Shown: piece after piece, positions 50,134 to 60,237 of the stretch
How the letters are laid out: every line of letters starts with the position of its first letter
How positions within the stretch are numbered: the stretch's first letter is position 1
Assembly: GCA_944800085.1 (NCBI GenBank)
Contig: CALYLO010000004.1
Span: 186,001 to 250,000, forward strand
Length of the DNA: 64,000 bases
Direction: 5' to 3'
Origin: Paenibacillus melissococcoides
Lineage (GTDB): Bacteria; Bacillota; Bacilli; Paenibacillales; Paenibacillaceae
Position numbers and translations under genes: made by a program
The notes under the pieces: generated by a model
Told to the model about the DNA's origin: nothing
Seen by the model: the letters and a program-made list of their open reading frames with translations, nothing else
Database searches by the model: none

Positions 50134-51198
50134 ATGATTGATTTATCCAAAGCGGAAATCCAGCAAATGGTTGTGCATCAGGTCGGAAGCAAGGCCCGCG
50201 ACGAGGGGGTTCGCGTCTCTCACGCGCTCTATGACGTGCCGAGCGACGAAGTGAAGGCGACGCTGATGAAGTATTTTATTTCCGGCTTCAAATTCGATGC
50301 CTTTTACCGCTTCCATCACGAGGCGGAGCTGCCGTTGAATGAGGTATACACGTATGTGAGCCGCATCTTTCAGCAGCCCGATTCCTTTCACGAGCAGTCC
50401 GTTCATTTGCTGCATCATTTGTATGAGCAATCCTCCCATCCGCAGATTAAGCCGGGGGAGCTGTATGTCGTTCATCTGAACAACATTTTGTACAACAACT
50501 TCAGCATCGACGCCATCGGCATCATGAAATCGGAGCATAAGGACGTCTTTCTTCAGGTGCAGGAGCGCAATCCGGAAGAGCTTCAGGTCAGCATCCAGGA
50601 AGGAACGAACATCCGCAAGCTGGACAAGGGCTGCCTTATTCTCAACGTGCGGGCGGAGGCGGGCTATTCGGTCGGCATCGTCGACACCTCGGCAGGCAAG
50701 AACAACGAAGCGGCGCGGTATTGGCAGGAAGATTTTTTGAACGTGCGGCTGCTCGAGGACGAGCATTATTTGACGGATAAATATATCGAGATGTGCACGC
50801 ATTTCTATGAGGATGTCATCGCCGCCTCGGCGGAGGAACCGCCGGAGAAGAAAGAGAAGCTGGAGTTCATTCACCATACGATCGAGTACTTCGCCAAGCA
50901 TGAGCAGTTCGAGGAGGAGACCTTCGCCGAGGAGGTTATCGTTCAGCCGGAGATCGTGCCGATCTTTAAGGCGTACAAGGAGACGTACGAGGAAGCGAAC
51001 GAGCTGCCTCCGCTGAATGAATTTCCGATTTCCCAGCCCGCCTTGAAAAAGGCGAAGCGAACGTATAAAAATAATATCCGGACCGATACGGGAGTCGAGC
51101 TGAAGCTGAAGAGCGACAGCTTTGCTTTCGTGGAGAAGGGCTTCGATGAAGAACGGGGCATGCATTATTATAAAGTTTTCTATAACGAGGAGGAATAG
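50134..51198 (+). CDS. Nucleoid-associated protein (NdpA/YejK family)
   Basis: 354 residues, matching the 37-kDa nucleoid-associated protein family: MIDLSKAEIQQMVVHQVGSK at the start, VVHLNNILYNNFSIDAIGIM in the middle and a late ELKLKSDSFAFVEKGFDEE. YejK binds the bacterial nucleoid, but its role in Firmicutes is not established. The frame extends to 49870, yet ATG 50134 is preceded by AGAGGGAA and starts the conserved part. Confidence 0.8.
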   Translation: MIDLSKAEIQQMVVHQVGSKARDEGVRVSHALYDVPSDEVKATLMKYFISGFKFDAFYRFHHEAELPLNEVYTYVSRIFQQPDSFHEQSVHLLHHLYEQSSHPQIKPGELYVVHLNNILYNNFSIDAIGIMKSEHKDVFLQVQERNPEELQVSIQEGTNIRKLDKGCLILNVRAEAGYSVGIVDTSAGKNNEAARYWQEDFLNVRLLEDEHYLTDKYIEMCTHFYEDVIAASAEEPPEKKEKLEFIHHTIEYFAKHEQFEEETFAEEVIVQPEIVPIFKAYKETYEEANELPPLNEFPISQPALKKAKRTYKNNIRTDTGVELKLKSDSFAFVEKGFDEERGMHYYKVFYNEEE

Positions 51199-51329
51199 AC
51201 TCGCGGCTTGCGGCAGCGCAAGCTCCAGAGCTTGCCAGACCCAGATTTGAGAAGGAAGGGCCATCATACAGACGGAAAAGGGCTGGATAGAATACCTTGT
51301 ATGGAATCAACCGTGAAGGAGGGATTCGC

Positions 51330-51614
51330 ATGCGGGGTGTTACGAAAGCTCAGGCTTCCAAGCTTGTCGGCAAACGGATCTATGCGCTGCACAAGAACGG
51401 ATCTGTCGTGTCCGGCAAGCTGATTCGCATTTCCGGGAACCGGCTGGTGCTGGAGCAGCCGAAGGGCAAGAAAGTAAAAACAAAAGCCATCATTCCGTTG
51501 GTTTTATTCGATCTTCTCGCCATCGGCACAGCCCCTTACGCCTATGGGGGGTACCCTTACGGGGTTTATGGGGGGTACGGGTATGGAGGTTATCCGTACG
51601 GTTATTTCTGGTAA
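51330..51614 (+). CDS. Small protein with Gly/Tyr-rich tail
   Basis: 94 residues from ATG 51330 (GAAGGAGG 7 bases upstream). The first 60 residues (SKLVGKRIYALHKNGSVVSG, LIRISGNRLVLEQPKGKKV) look like a small SH3- or Sm-like beta barrel; the last 30 repeat G-G-Y-P-Y-G units ending in aromatic residues. Such tails occur in spore coat and surface proteins, so a spore-associated role is possible. No named family. Confidence 0.65.
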   Translation: MRGVTKAQASKLVGKRIYALHKNGSVVSGKLIRISGNRLVLEQPKGKKVKTKAIIPLVLFDLLAIGTAPYAYGGYPYGVYGGYGYGGYPYGYFW

Positions 51615-51677
51615 ACCAATTCGGCAAAACCATCACTTCCAAGACGAGCGGGCCACATGAGGATATGGGAGCGGAGA

Positions 51678-51701
51678 GCCTGGGGGAACCCCAGGCTTTC
51701 A
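51678..51701 (+). terminator. Rho-independent terminator-like hairpin
   Basis: GCCTGGGG (51678-51685) pairs with CCCCAGGC (51689-51696), then TTTC. Lies 63 bases after the Gly/Tyr protein and also serves the converging acetyltransferase. Confidence 0.6.
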
Positions 51702-51725
51702 TGCTGCGGACGGATTGGGCGGATG

Positions 51726-52175
51726 TCAGCGCCTGTCCAGCGCCTTCTCCATCTCGTGGCAGGCGATCTGCGCGATGTACCGCTTTATCCGGTAACCATG
51801 CCGCTCGTAGAATCGCTGCGCGGCGGCGTTGCCTTGATCTACATAGACGCGGGAGAGGAGGCAGCGCTGCATGCGCCCGTACCGTTCCGCCCGCGCCAGG
51901 AGCGCGGAGCCGCATCCTTTGCCTTGGGCTTCGCTGCTGACGGCGAGCAGATCGATCAGCAGGATGTCGTTCTTGGCTTGGACAAGCGCGAAGCCGACAG
52001 GCCGATTTCTGCGGTTCGCGGCGACATAGGTGACGCCCTCCCGAAGCCGAACCGGAATATCCTTCAGTACCTGGCTCTCTTCCCAGACGAGGTTGGAACG
52101 GGGGAGCAATTCCTCCAGAACAAGGCGGCGGATGATGCGGTCATCGGAAGCGGGGCGCCGAAGCCGGATGTTCAT
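51726..52175 (-). CDS. GNAT family N-acetyltransferase
   Basis: 149 residues of the Gcn5 fold; the acetyl-CoA loop appears as LLAVSSEAQGKGCGSALLAR, followed by VDQGNAAAQRFYERHGYRIK. Substrate unknown. Starts at ATG 52175 without a strong ribosome site (weak GGGGGA). Stand-alone, divergent from the ilv operon promoter. Confidence 0.82.
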   Translation of the reverse strand: MNIRLRRPASDDRIIRRLVLEELLPRSNLVWEESQVLKDIPVRLREGVTYVAANRRNRPVGFALVQAKNDILLIDLLAVSSEAQGKGCGSALLARAERYGRMQRCLLSRVYVDQGNAAAQRFYERHGYRIKRYIAQIACHEMEKALDRR

Positions 52176-52407
52176 GCCCGATTCCCCCTTTGCTGCATCG
52201 CGAATGTTGTATTATATGTGCCGGCTTCGTCCCCCGTGCCGATTCCGCCGCTCTTTCGGCCTTTCGTGGAACCCCGAATAAACCGGCTGCCCAAAAACGT
52301 TATAGTACGGAAAAAAGCCGAGGTTTTTGCCGATTTCGGGCATTTTATCAAGGTGTGCTGCCTTTTTTTCCGGATGACCGGTTTACAAAATTTTTTAACA
52401 CTGCCTC

Positions 52408-52436
52408 TTGACTCCTGCATATCGTAGGAATATAAT
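52408..52436 (+). promoter_or_regulatory. Promoter of the ilv-leu operon
   Basis: TTGACT (52408-52413), 17-base spacer, TATAAT (52431-52436): a near-consensus sigma-A promoter about 40 bases ahead of the T-box leader. Confidence 0.8.
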
Positions 52437-52474
52437 GTTTCTAAACATTTGAAAGACATTGACCATATTTTACA

Positions 52475-52820
52475 ACGGCAATGAAGAGGACGAAGCATAA
52501 GGGCCCTTATGAACAGAGAGCGCATGGAAGTCTTGCTGAGACCGGCGCCATAATCCCTTATCGGCGAGCTCACCTCGGAGCTGTTCTCCTGAACGGATAT
52601 CAGGCCATGGCCCGGATATGTCAGTAGGGGGAATCGTCAGGCGCGCGTTAGGCGTCCAGAGTATGCGCTGTCCATGCATGTCATGGACAACTGTACGGGC
52701 GTATACTTGCAGAGATTTCATATCGCGAGATGTGGAATGAACATGGGTGGTACCACGGAAGCACAACCTTTCGTCCCTTAGGCAGCGGCAAGCTGCGGGG
52801 GCGGAAGGTTTTTTTTGTTG
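52475..52820 (+). ncRNA. T-box riboswitch (probable tRNA-Leu specificity)
   Basis: The antiterminator T-box sequence TGGGTGGTACCACGG is at 52744-52757 region, preceded by a long stem I and followed by a terminator. In the specifier region GAGCTCACCTCGGAGCTG (52566-52583) the codon in the usual place is CTC, for leucine, matching the known Leu T-box of Bacillus ilv-leu operons. Uncharged tRNA-Leu would stabilise the antiterminator and allow synthesis of ilvB-ilvN-ilvC-leuA. Confidence 0.85.
52764..52818 (+). terminator. T-box terminator
   Basis: AACCTTTCGTCCC pairs with GGGGGCGGAAGGTT, followed by a run of eight T. It overlaps the antiterminator strand just after the T-box sequence, as expected for a transcriptional T-box switch. 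Confidence 0.8.
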
Positions 52821-52904
52821 TATTTCAAGCCTGGCCAGGCACGACACACCATGACAACCAAGCCCGATTGGAAATCGACAAGGATGCGTAAGGAGGATGG
52901 CAAA

Positions 52905-54650
52905 ATGAGCACACATCAAGCGGCAATGCGCTCAACTGATGAATTAAAAGAAAAATGGATGAAGCCTGAAGTGATTACAGGCTCCGAAATTTTGCTTCGC
53001 AGCTTGTTGTTGGAAGGTGTGGAGTGCGTGTTCGGTTATCCGGGCGGCGCCGTGCTCTACATCTACGACGCGATGCACGGCCGCGAGGATTTCCATCATG
53101 TCCTGACCCGGCATGAGCAAGGCGCCATTCACGCCGCCGACGGTTATGCGCGGGCAAGCGGCAAGGTCGGCGTCTGCATCGCGACATCGGGTCCCGGTGC
53201 AACGAACCTGGTCACAGGCATCGCTACGGCATATATGGATTCGGTTCCGCTCGTCGTCATTACCGGCAATGTAGCGACGACGTTTATCGGAACAGACGCC
53301 TTCCAGGAGGCGGACATCACCGGCATCACGATGCCGATTACGAAGCACAGTTATCTGGTGCGGAAAGTGGAGGACCTGCCGCGAATCATTCATGAGGCGT
53401 TCCACATCGCGAATACGGGCCGCAAGGGGCCGGTGCTCATCGATATTCCGAAGGACGTGTCCGCCGCAACGACCTTGTTCCAGCCGGTGACGGAAGTGAA
53501 CATTCGCGGGTATAACCCGACCGTCCAGCCGAACAAGTATCAGGTGGATAAGATGCTGAAGGCCATCGCGGAAGCGGAGTCGCCCGTCATTCTGGCCGGA
53601 GCCGGCGTCATCCATTCCGGCGCGCATGAGGAATTGTTCGAGTTCGTGACGAAGACGAAGATCCCGGTGACGACGACCTTGCTCGGACTCGGCGGCTTCC
53701 CGAGCGGCCATGAATTGTGGATGGGCATGCCCGGCATGCATGGGACGTACACGTCGAACATGGCGATTCAGCAAGCGGACCTGCTTATCAACATCGGCGC
53801 CCGCTTCGATGACCGCGTAACGATGAAGCTCGAAGGATTCGCTCCGAAGGCGAAGATTGTGCATATTGACATCGACCCGGCCGAGATTGGCAAAAATGTG
53901 CCGACAGACATTCCGATTGTGGGCGATATTAAGTCGACGCTTCAATTGGCTAATGCTACGGCGGTTCACAACGATAAAGCAGACGCGTGGCGCGAGCAGG
54001 TGCAGATGTGGAAGGCGGAGAAGCCGCTGGCATTCATCGACTCCGATTCGGAGCTGAAGCCGCAATGGGTCATTCAGATGATTAATGACACGACCCAAGG
54101 CAATGCGATCGTGACGACGGACGTAGGCCAGCATCAGATGTGGGCGGCCCAGTACTACCGCTTCAATCATCCGCGCTCCTGGATTACATCCGGCGGCCTC
54201 GGCACGATGGGCTTCGGGTTCCCGTCCGCCATCGGCGCGCAGATGGCGTTCCCGGATCGGACCGTCGTCTCGATCAACGGCGACGGCGGGATGCAAATGT
54301 GCGCGCAGGAACTCGCCATCTGCGCCATCCACAATATCCCGGTCAAGGTGGCCATCATCAACAACCGGGTGCTCGGGATGGTGCGCCAATGGCAGGAGAT
54401 TATCTACGACCACCGCTACAGCCATATCGATTTGGCAGGCAGCCCCGATTTCGTCAAGCTGGCGGAAGCCTACGGCGTGCGCGGCTTCCGGGCGACGACG
54501 AAGGAAGAAGCGGAGCAAGCCTGGACGGAGGCGTTGAACACGCCCGGGCCGGCCGTCGTCGAGTTCGTCGTACGCAAGCACGAGAACGTCTTCCCGATGG
54601 TAACCCAGGGCTGCACCATTGACCAAATGATAATGGGGGATTGCGAATGA
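52905..54650 (+). CDS. ilvB: Acetolactate synthase large subunit
   Basis: 581 residues, ThDP-dependent. [18 protein letters not shown] with the catalytic Glu shortly after ([17 protein letters not shown]), and the ThDP motif [20 protein letters not shown] then [13 protein letters not shown]. It joins two pyruvates, or pyruvate and 2-ketobutyrate, as first step of branched-chain synthesis. The frame is open to 52815 inside the terminator, but AAGGAGG lies 8 bases before ATG 52905. First gene after the T-box; its stop overlaps ilvN (ATGA). Confidence 0.95.
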   Translation: MSTHQAAMRSTDELKEKWMKPEVITGSEILLRSLLLEGVECVFGYPGGAVLYIYDAMHGREDFHHVLTRHEQGAIHAADGYARASGKVGVCIATSGPGATNLVTGIATAYMDSVPLVVITGNVATTFIGTDAFQEADITGITMPITKHSYLVRKVEDLPRIIHEAFHIANTGRKGPVLIDIPKDVSAATTLFQPVTEVNIRGYNPTVQPNKYQVDKMLKAIAEAESPVILAGAGVIHSGAHEELFEFVTKTKIPVTTTLLGLGGFPSGHELWMGMPGMHGTYTSNMAIQQADLLINIGARFDDRVTMKLEGFAPKAKIVHIDIDPAEIGKNVPTDIPIVGDIKSTLQLANATAVHNDKADAWREQVQMWKAEKPLAFIDSDSELKPQWVIQMINDTTQGNAIVTTDVGQHQMWAAQYYRFNHPRSWITSGGLGTMGFGFPSAIGAQMAFPDRTVVSINGDGGMQMCAQELAICAIHNIPVKVAIINNRVLGMVRQWQEIIYDHRYSHIDLAGSPDFVKLAEAYGVRGFRATTKEEAEQAWTEALNTPGPAVVEFVVRKHENVFPMVTQGCTIDQMIMGDCE

Positions 54651-55147
54651 AACCGATGAAGCACACCATCGCCGTCATCGTCAACGATCAGCCTGGCGTA
54701 CTGCAGCGCGTATCCGGCTTGTTCGGCCGCCGCGGATTCAACATTGACAGCATTACGGTAGGAGCCTCGGAGGAAGAAGGTCTCTCCCGCATGGTCATCG
54801 TGACGACCGGCGACGAGCATACGCTGGAGCAAGTAGAGAAGCAGTTGTACAAAATTATCGATGTCATCAAAGTCGTCGATTTGAGCTCTCAACCGATGGT
54901 ATCCCGCGAACTGGCCTTGATCAAGGTCAAGGCGGAGCCGCGGGAGCGTCCGGAGATCCTCGGCGTCGTCGAGACGTTCCGCGCGACGGTGGTCGATATC
55001 GGACCGAGCACGATCATCGTCCAAGTGGTGGGCGAGTCCCAGAAAATCGAAGCGATGATCGAGCTGCTCAAGCCATACGGCATCCGCGAGATCAGCCGCA
55101 CCGGCGTGACCGCGATGGTTCGCGGTCAGGCGGCGGACGGGAAGTAA
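54647..55147 (+). CDS. ilvN: Acetolactate synthase small (regulatory) subunit
   Basis: 166 residues. N-terminal ACT domain ([34 protein letters not shown]) that binds valine for feedback inhibition, then the C-terminal half with [23 protein letters not shown] 54647 overlaps the ilvB stop; ATG 54656 is a second in-frame choice. Activates and regulates IlvB. Confidence 0.94.
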   Translation: MKPMKHTIAVIVNDQPGVLQRVSGLFGRRGFNIDSITVGASEEEGLSRMVIVTTGDEHTLEQVEKQLYKIIDVIKVVDLSSQPMVSRELALIKVKAEPRERPEILGVVETFRATVVDIGPSTIIVQVVGESQKIEAMIELLKPYGIREISRTGVTAMVRGQAADGK

Positions 55148-55149
55148 CC

Positions 55150-55300
55150 GGTACCGTGTACAGGCTCCGGCCGGCGCTTCGCCGGCCGCGGGCATTCCCC
55201 CGAATGAGGGGGTCTCTCAGGGGATAAGTCAGGCAGAACCGGAAGAAGCGATTGTCCCTTGAAATACCCTCATTCATTCGGGGTTGATTATTATCTCACT
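55150..55300 (+). other. Hairpin-rich spacer between ilvN and ilvC
   Basis: A tight stem GGCCGGCG/CGCCGGCC lies at 55170-55187, and CCCCGAATGAGGG (about 55198) is partly complementary to CCCTCATTCATTCGGGG (55265-55281). Two nested structures in an operon spacer suggest an mRNA processing or stability site; no T-run makes it a clear terminator. Confidence 0.4.
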
Positions 55301-55310
55301 TTATTAATAG

Positions 55311-56327
<1,017 letters not shown>

Positions 56328-56494
56328 GGATGTGACTTGCGCCAGCCGGCCCGGACATGCGGCAGGCCGCGGACTTATAAGCCGGAAGGCGATATCGCAC
56401 AGCGCCCGCCCGTCGTCAAGGCGGGGTGGCGCTGTTCTTGTATGTGCATACAATAGAAGCAGTAATATGGCTATAGACTTACGGAGGTGCAGCG

Positions 56495-58045
56495 ATGCGA
56501 AAAATTTATATTTTTGACACGACGTTAAGAGACGGGGAGCAATCTCCGGGCGTGAACTTGAATACGAAGGAGAAGCTCGAGATCGTGTACCAATTGGAGC
56601 GCCTCGGTGTCGACCGCATCGAAGCGGGGTTTCCTGCGGCATCTCCGGGTGATTTGGCCGCGGTGGGAGCCGTTGCCGCCGCAGTGAAGAATGCGACGAT
56701 CGTCGGGCTGTCGCGGTCGCGGACGCAGGACATCGATGCGGCTTACGAAGCATTGAAGGACGCCCAGGATCCATGCCTCCATCTCTTCCTCGCTTCTTCG
56801 CCGATTCACCGCAAGCATAAGCTGCGCATGGAGAAGGAGCAGGTGCTGGAGACAGCCGAAGCGGCGATTCGTTATGCGAAGAAATATTTCTCGAAGGTGG
56901 AGTTCTCCCCGGAGGACGCCGGGCGGACCGAGCTCGACTTCCTCTGCCAGGTGACCGAAATGGCGATTCGCGCCGGCGCGACGGTCGTCAACATTCCGGA
57001 TACGGTCGGTTACTTGACGCCGTATGAGTACGGGAACATCTTCAAGACGCTGAAGGAGAACGTTCCGGGCATCGAGAAGATTCAGCTTAGCGCGCATTGC
57101 CATGACGATCTCGGCATGGCGACGGCGAATGCGCTGGCGGCGGTGCTGAACGGGGCCGATCAGATCGAAGGCACGATCAACGGCATCGGCGAGCGCGCGG
57201 GCAACACGGCTCTGGAAGAGGTAGCGTTGGCGCTGGAGACGCGGCAAGATTTCTATCAGGCGAAGACGTCGCTCGTCCTGAGCGAGATTGCGCGCACGAG
57301 CCGTCTGGTCAGCAAGCTGACAGGGATGGTCGTGCCGGGGAACAAGGCGATTGTCGGCGCCAATGCCTTCGCTCATGAATCCGGCATTCACCAGGACGGC
57401 ATGCTGAAGGAGAAGACGACGTACGAGATTATTTCTCCGGAGACGATCGGCCTGAAGGAGAGCAAGCTCGTGCTCGGCAAGCACTCGGGCCGCCATGCGT
57501 TCCGCGAGAAGCTGATCGATCTGGGCTACACGCTCGGCGAAGAGCAGGTCAATACCGCCTTCGCCCAGTTCAAGGACCTCGCGGACAAGAAGAAAGAAGT
57601 GTCGGACGAAGACATTCGCGCCATGATCGAGGAGAAGCTGATCGACACGCCGGAAATGTTCAAGCTGGAGACCGTCTATGTGGAATACGGCAACCAGTCC
57701 GTTCCGTCGGCGAAGGTCCGCCTCGTCACCATCGACGGGAAGGTGCTGGAAGAGGAAGCGAACGGCAACGGCTCCGTCGACGCCATCTATATGGCGATTG
57801 ACAAGGCGTCGCAGGAAGACGTCGAGCTGACCGATTACTCCATCAAATCGGTTACGAACGGCAAGGACGCCCTCGGCGAAGTCCATGTCGTCCTGACGCA
57901 GGACGGCCTGCCCGCGCTGGGCCGCGGCGTCAGCACCGACATTCTCGAGGCGAGCGCCCGCGCTTACGTGGATGCCCTCAACCGCCTGATCGAGAAGCGC
58001 AAGCTCGGCGGAAGCAGCCGCCGCGACAAGATCGGGCTGATCTAA
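56495..58045 (+). CDS. leuA: 2-isopropylmalate synthase
   Basis: 516 residues. N-terminal DRE-TIM barrel with [16 protein letters not shown], metal-binding HCHDD in [15 protein letters not shown], and [20 protein letters not shown] in the C-terminal leucine-feedback domain. It commits 2-ketoisovalerate to leucine. GGAGGTG precedes ATG 56495. Last gene of the visible operon; leuB, leuC and leuD do not follow, since a terminator and accessory DNA come next. Confidence 0.95.
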   Translation: MRKIYIFDTTLRDGEQSPGVNLNTKEKLEIVYQLERLGVDRIEAGFPAASPGDLAAVGAVAAAVKNATIVGLSRSRTQDIDAAYEALKDAQDPCLHLFLASSPIHRKHKLRMEKEQVLETAEAAIRYAKKYFSKVEFSPEDAGRTELDFLCQVTEMAIRAGATVVNIPDTVGYLTPYEYGNIFKTLKENVPGIEKIQLSAHCHDDLGMATANALAAVLNGADQIEGTINGIGERAGNTALEEVALALETRQDFYQAKTSLVLSEIARTSRLVSKLTGMVVPGNKAIVGANAFAHESGIHQDGMLKEKTTYEIISPETIGLKESKLVLGKHSGRHAFREKLIDLGYTLGEEQVNTAFAQFKDLADKKKEVSDEDIRAMIEEKLIDTPEMFKLETVYVEYGNQSVPSAKVRLVTIDGKVLEEEANGNGSVDAIYMAIDKASQEDVELTDYSIKSVTNGKDALGEVHVVLTQDGLPALGRGVSTDILEASARAYVDALNRLIEKRKLGGSSRRDKIGLI

Positions 58046-58087
58046 TCTTTTCTCAGCCTGATTTGCTTCGGCCCATCCGGCCTTTGG

Positions 58088-58120
58088 GATGACCTCTGAA
58101 CAGGGGTCATCTTTTTTTTC
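58088..58120 (+). terminator. Terminator of the ilv-leu operon
   Basis: GATGACC (58088-58094) pairs with GGTCATC (58105-58111), then eight T. Confidence 0.8.
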
Positions 58121-58147
58121 ACAAGTTATGGCCCTAATCTTCATAAT

Positions 58148-58365
58148 GTCCTTCTATAGTGGAAAATCGAGAGAGAATGTCTTCCAAATAGTAGACACAT
58201 TTCTGTGAAGGAGATAGTTTGCGCTTATTCGGATCGACACTATATATAGACTTATTTAGCGATAGGACAACTATATATAGAAATTTGCCTCGTTAGAAGA
58301 ATAACCGCTGTATGTCCACCTTTGTATGGACAAATATGCTGTTTTTCCACTCGTGAAGTACAAAT
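58148..58365. repeat. Long direct repeat, copy A
   Basis: About 215 bases beginning GTCCTTCTATAGTGGA, nearly identical (about 95 percent by eye) to copy B at 58872-59085. Internal features: two CTATATATAG-type palindromes and TGTCCA/TGGACA inverted arms near the right end (58314-58333). No coding capacity. Confidence 0.85.
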
Positions 58366-58503
58366 GCTGTGCATCCGTCACTTTGAACAACCCACCGCTT
58401 TTCTCTGCATTCCGGTTTATTAGTAATCCTCCTTTTATGGGAAATATTATAGTAAAATGGCTGAAGAGCCGGTTGCTATTCGGGATAGCGAGGAGTGATA
58501 GTT

Positions 58504-58840
58504 ATGAAAAGAAAGTGGATCATTACGATTGCAAGCTGCCTACAGAGAACTGCTGGAAGAAACAAACATTTCTAGAGAAAATATTGCGTTGCATCATCTT
58601 ATGGATTTTACCTACTATGTTCATGATTGCTATGTTGAAGTTTATGTGGGCAAATTAAAGCGTGATATTGTGATTTCAGGGGATGAGAATGAATTATACT
58701 GGTCTGATTTACATCAAAATTTTTTGACATGACCTTATTTGCGGGTGAAGGCAATATTGGGCATATGATTGAACAAGTGAAGATGAGCAAAGACAATTTG
58801 TTAACGGATAGCGCCTCCTGTTCTTGCGGGGCTCGTTAAG
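58504..58840 (+). pseudogene. Nudix hydrolase remnant between the direct repeats
   Basis: AAYRELLEETNISRENIALH keeps the second half of a Nudix box and YYVHDCYVEVYVGKLKRDIV the following strands, but the first third is missing. Adding one T to the run at about 58728 extends the frame as NFFDMTLFAGEGNIGHMIEQ to a stop near 58838. AT-rich like its surroundings. Confidence 0.65.
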
Positions 58841-58871
58841 AGGGGCATGCATGATTTTGCTTATCTTATAA

Positions 58872-59085
58872 ATTTGTCCTTCTATAGTGGAATATCGAGA
58901 GAGAATGTCTTCCAAATAGTAGACACATTTCTGTGAAGGAGATAGTTTGCGCTTATTCGAATCGACACTATATATAGACTTATTTAGCAATAGGACAACT
59001 ATATATGGAAATTTGCCTCGTTAGAAGAATAACCCCTTCATGTCCACCTTTGTATGGACAATTATGATTTTTTTCCACTAGGGGA
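58872..59085. repeat. Long direct repeat, copy B
   Basis: Second copy of the 215-base repeat, 724 bases downstream of copy A, with fewer than about a dozen differences. It ends shortly before the ribosome site of the AviRa-like gene, so it could carry that gene's promoter. Confidence 0.85.
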
Positions 59086-59202
59086 GTACAAAATCGATGT
59101 GTTTACCCTCGCTCATCAAAGTGGCAGGATAGCTCAATTCGCCTCAATGGTGTATATTGGAGTACAAAATGTTTTTCAATACAAGATGAAAGGTAATACG
59201 CA

Positions 59203-59946
59203 ATGGAATATATTTTTGAAACGAAGCAAAACGGTTATGAAGATTTTGCGAGCGGAAGGGTGCTGTATAATGCCCGGGGGACGACCGCTTTTCCGGTAAG
59301 GCTCGCCAGCGAGATTATGCAGAGATGCTTCCGGCATCTGGAGGGAAAAGGGAATGATGAGCCGTATGCCGTCTATGATCCGTGCTGCGGCGGCGCGTAT
59401 ATGCTTACGGTCGTCGGGCTGCTGCACGGCCACCGAATGAAGCGGGTCGTCGCCTCCGATGTGAACCCGGAGGTGCTTGGCATCGCGGAGAAGAACCTGT
59501 CGCTGCTGTCCGCGGACGGGATGAGCCGGCGTAAGAAGGAGCTGGCGTATCTGCTGGGGCAATACAATAAGCCCTCTCATCGCGAAGCGCTGGAGAGCGT
59601 CGAGAAGCTAGCTCCGCTTTTAACGCGATCCAACATAGAAGAAACCTGCTCGTTTCATCATGATGTTACGGCAACTGCCGCCGCGGATTTGCCCGTGCAA
59701 GCAGGCGTAATCGATATTGTTCTTACCGATCTCCCTTATGGGGAGATCGTTCATTGGCAGAGCGAGTGCGGCAATCCGTTGTCCCGTTTTTTTGACAATA
59801 TGTATGCGCGGCTCGAGCCGGAGCGTTCCGTCATGGCCGTTATTGCGGACAAACGCCAGAAGCTGCGGCATGACAAATTTAGAAGATTGGAAGCTTTCAA
59901 AGTCGGGAAGCGGCAGGTTGCCATTTTTGAACCGATAAGCGGCTAA
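59203..59946 (+). CDS. aviRa: AviRa-like 23S rRNA methyltransferase
   Basis: 247 residues. TTAFPVRLASEIMQRCFRHL, the SAM motif YDPCCGGAYMLTVVGLLHG, VVASDVNPEVLGIAEKNLSL and the catalytic-type VLTDLPYGEIVHWQ match the AviRa family, which in Streptomyces viridochromogenes methylates 23S rRNA near position 2535 and gives avilamycin resistance. Here it may confer intrinsic tolerance to orthosomycins or serve ordinary rRNA modification. AAAGG is 8 bases before ATG 59203. Flanked by repeats and an IS, so possibly acquired. Confidence 0.75.
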   Translation: MEYIFETKQNGYEDFASGRVLYNARGTTAFPVRLASEIMQRCFRHLEGKGNDEPYAVYDPCCGGAYMLTVVGLLHGHRMKRVVASDVNPEVLGIAEKNLSLLSADGMSRRKKELAYLLGQYNKPSHREALESVEKLAPLLTRSNIEETCSFHHDVTATAAADLPVQAGVIDIVLTDLPYGEIVHWQSECGNPLSRFFDNMYARLEPERSVMAVIADKRQKLRHDKFRRLEAFKVGKRQVAIFEPISG

Positions 59947-59973
59947 CCTATCATAACTTACATTGTAAGCAAG

Positions 59974-60017
59974 GCTGTCCTAGAAGATCAGACATGATCG
60001 GAGGGACAGCTTTTTTG
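59974..60017 (+). terminator. Terminator of the AviRa-like gene
   Basis: GCTGTCC (59974-59980) pairs with GGGACAGC (60003-60010), then six T. Confidence 0.7.
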
Positions 60018-60228
60018 TATGGACCGCAACGGAGAAGGAGGTGCGATTCATTCTATCCCAAACGGTTTCGCAGGGTTTGTTGATTTGTGGACGGAAGCGT
60101 ATTGGGGGAGAGAACTGTTCCAGATTGACTTCAACCGAGGTGTTAGAGATGTCATACCCAGCGCGATCTCGCCTCGGGTCTTTGCGTCCGCTGGATGGAG
60201 CATGGGAGAGGAATCCTGCAATAATACA

Positions 60229-60237
60229 GCATTATCC
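60229..60237. repeat. Target-site duplication, left copy
   Basis: GCATTATCC directly before the left inverted repeat of the IS; the identical 9-mer follows the right end at 61751-61759. Confidence 0.85.

Noticed and set aside
52944..54626. 560-codon minus-strand frame opposite ilvB
   Set aside because: Shadow of a GC-rich gene; ilvB has full conserved motifs, a ribosome site and operon context.
56525..58144. 539-codon minus-strand frame opposite leuA
   Set aside because: Antisense shadow caused by codon bias; no ribosome site or recognisable motif.
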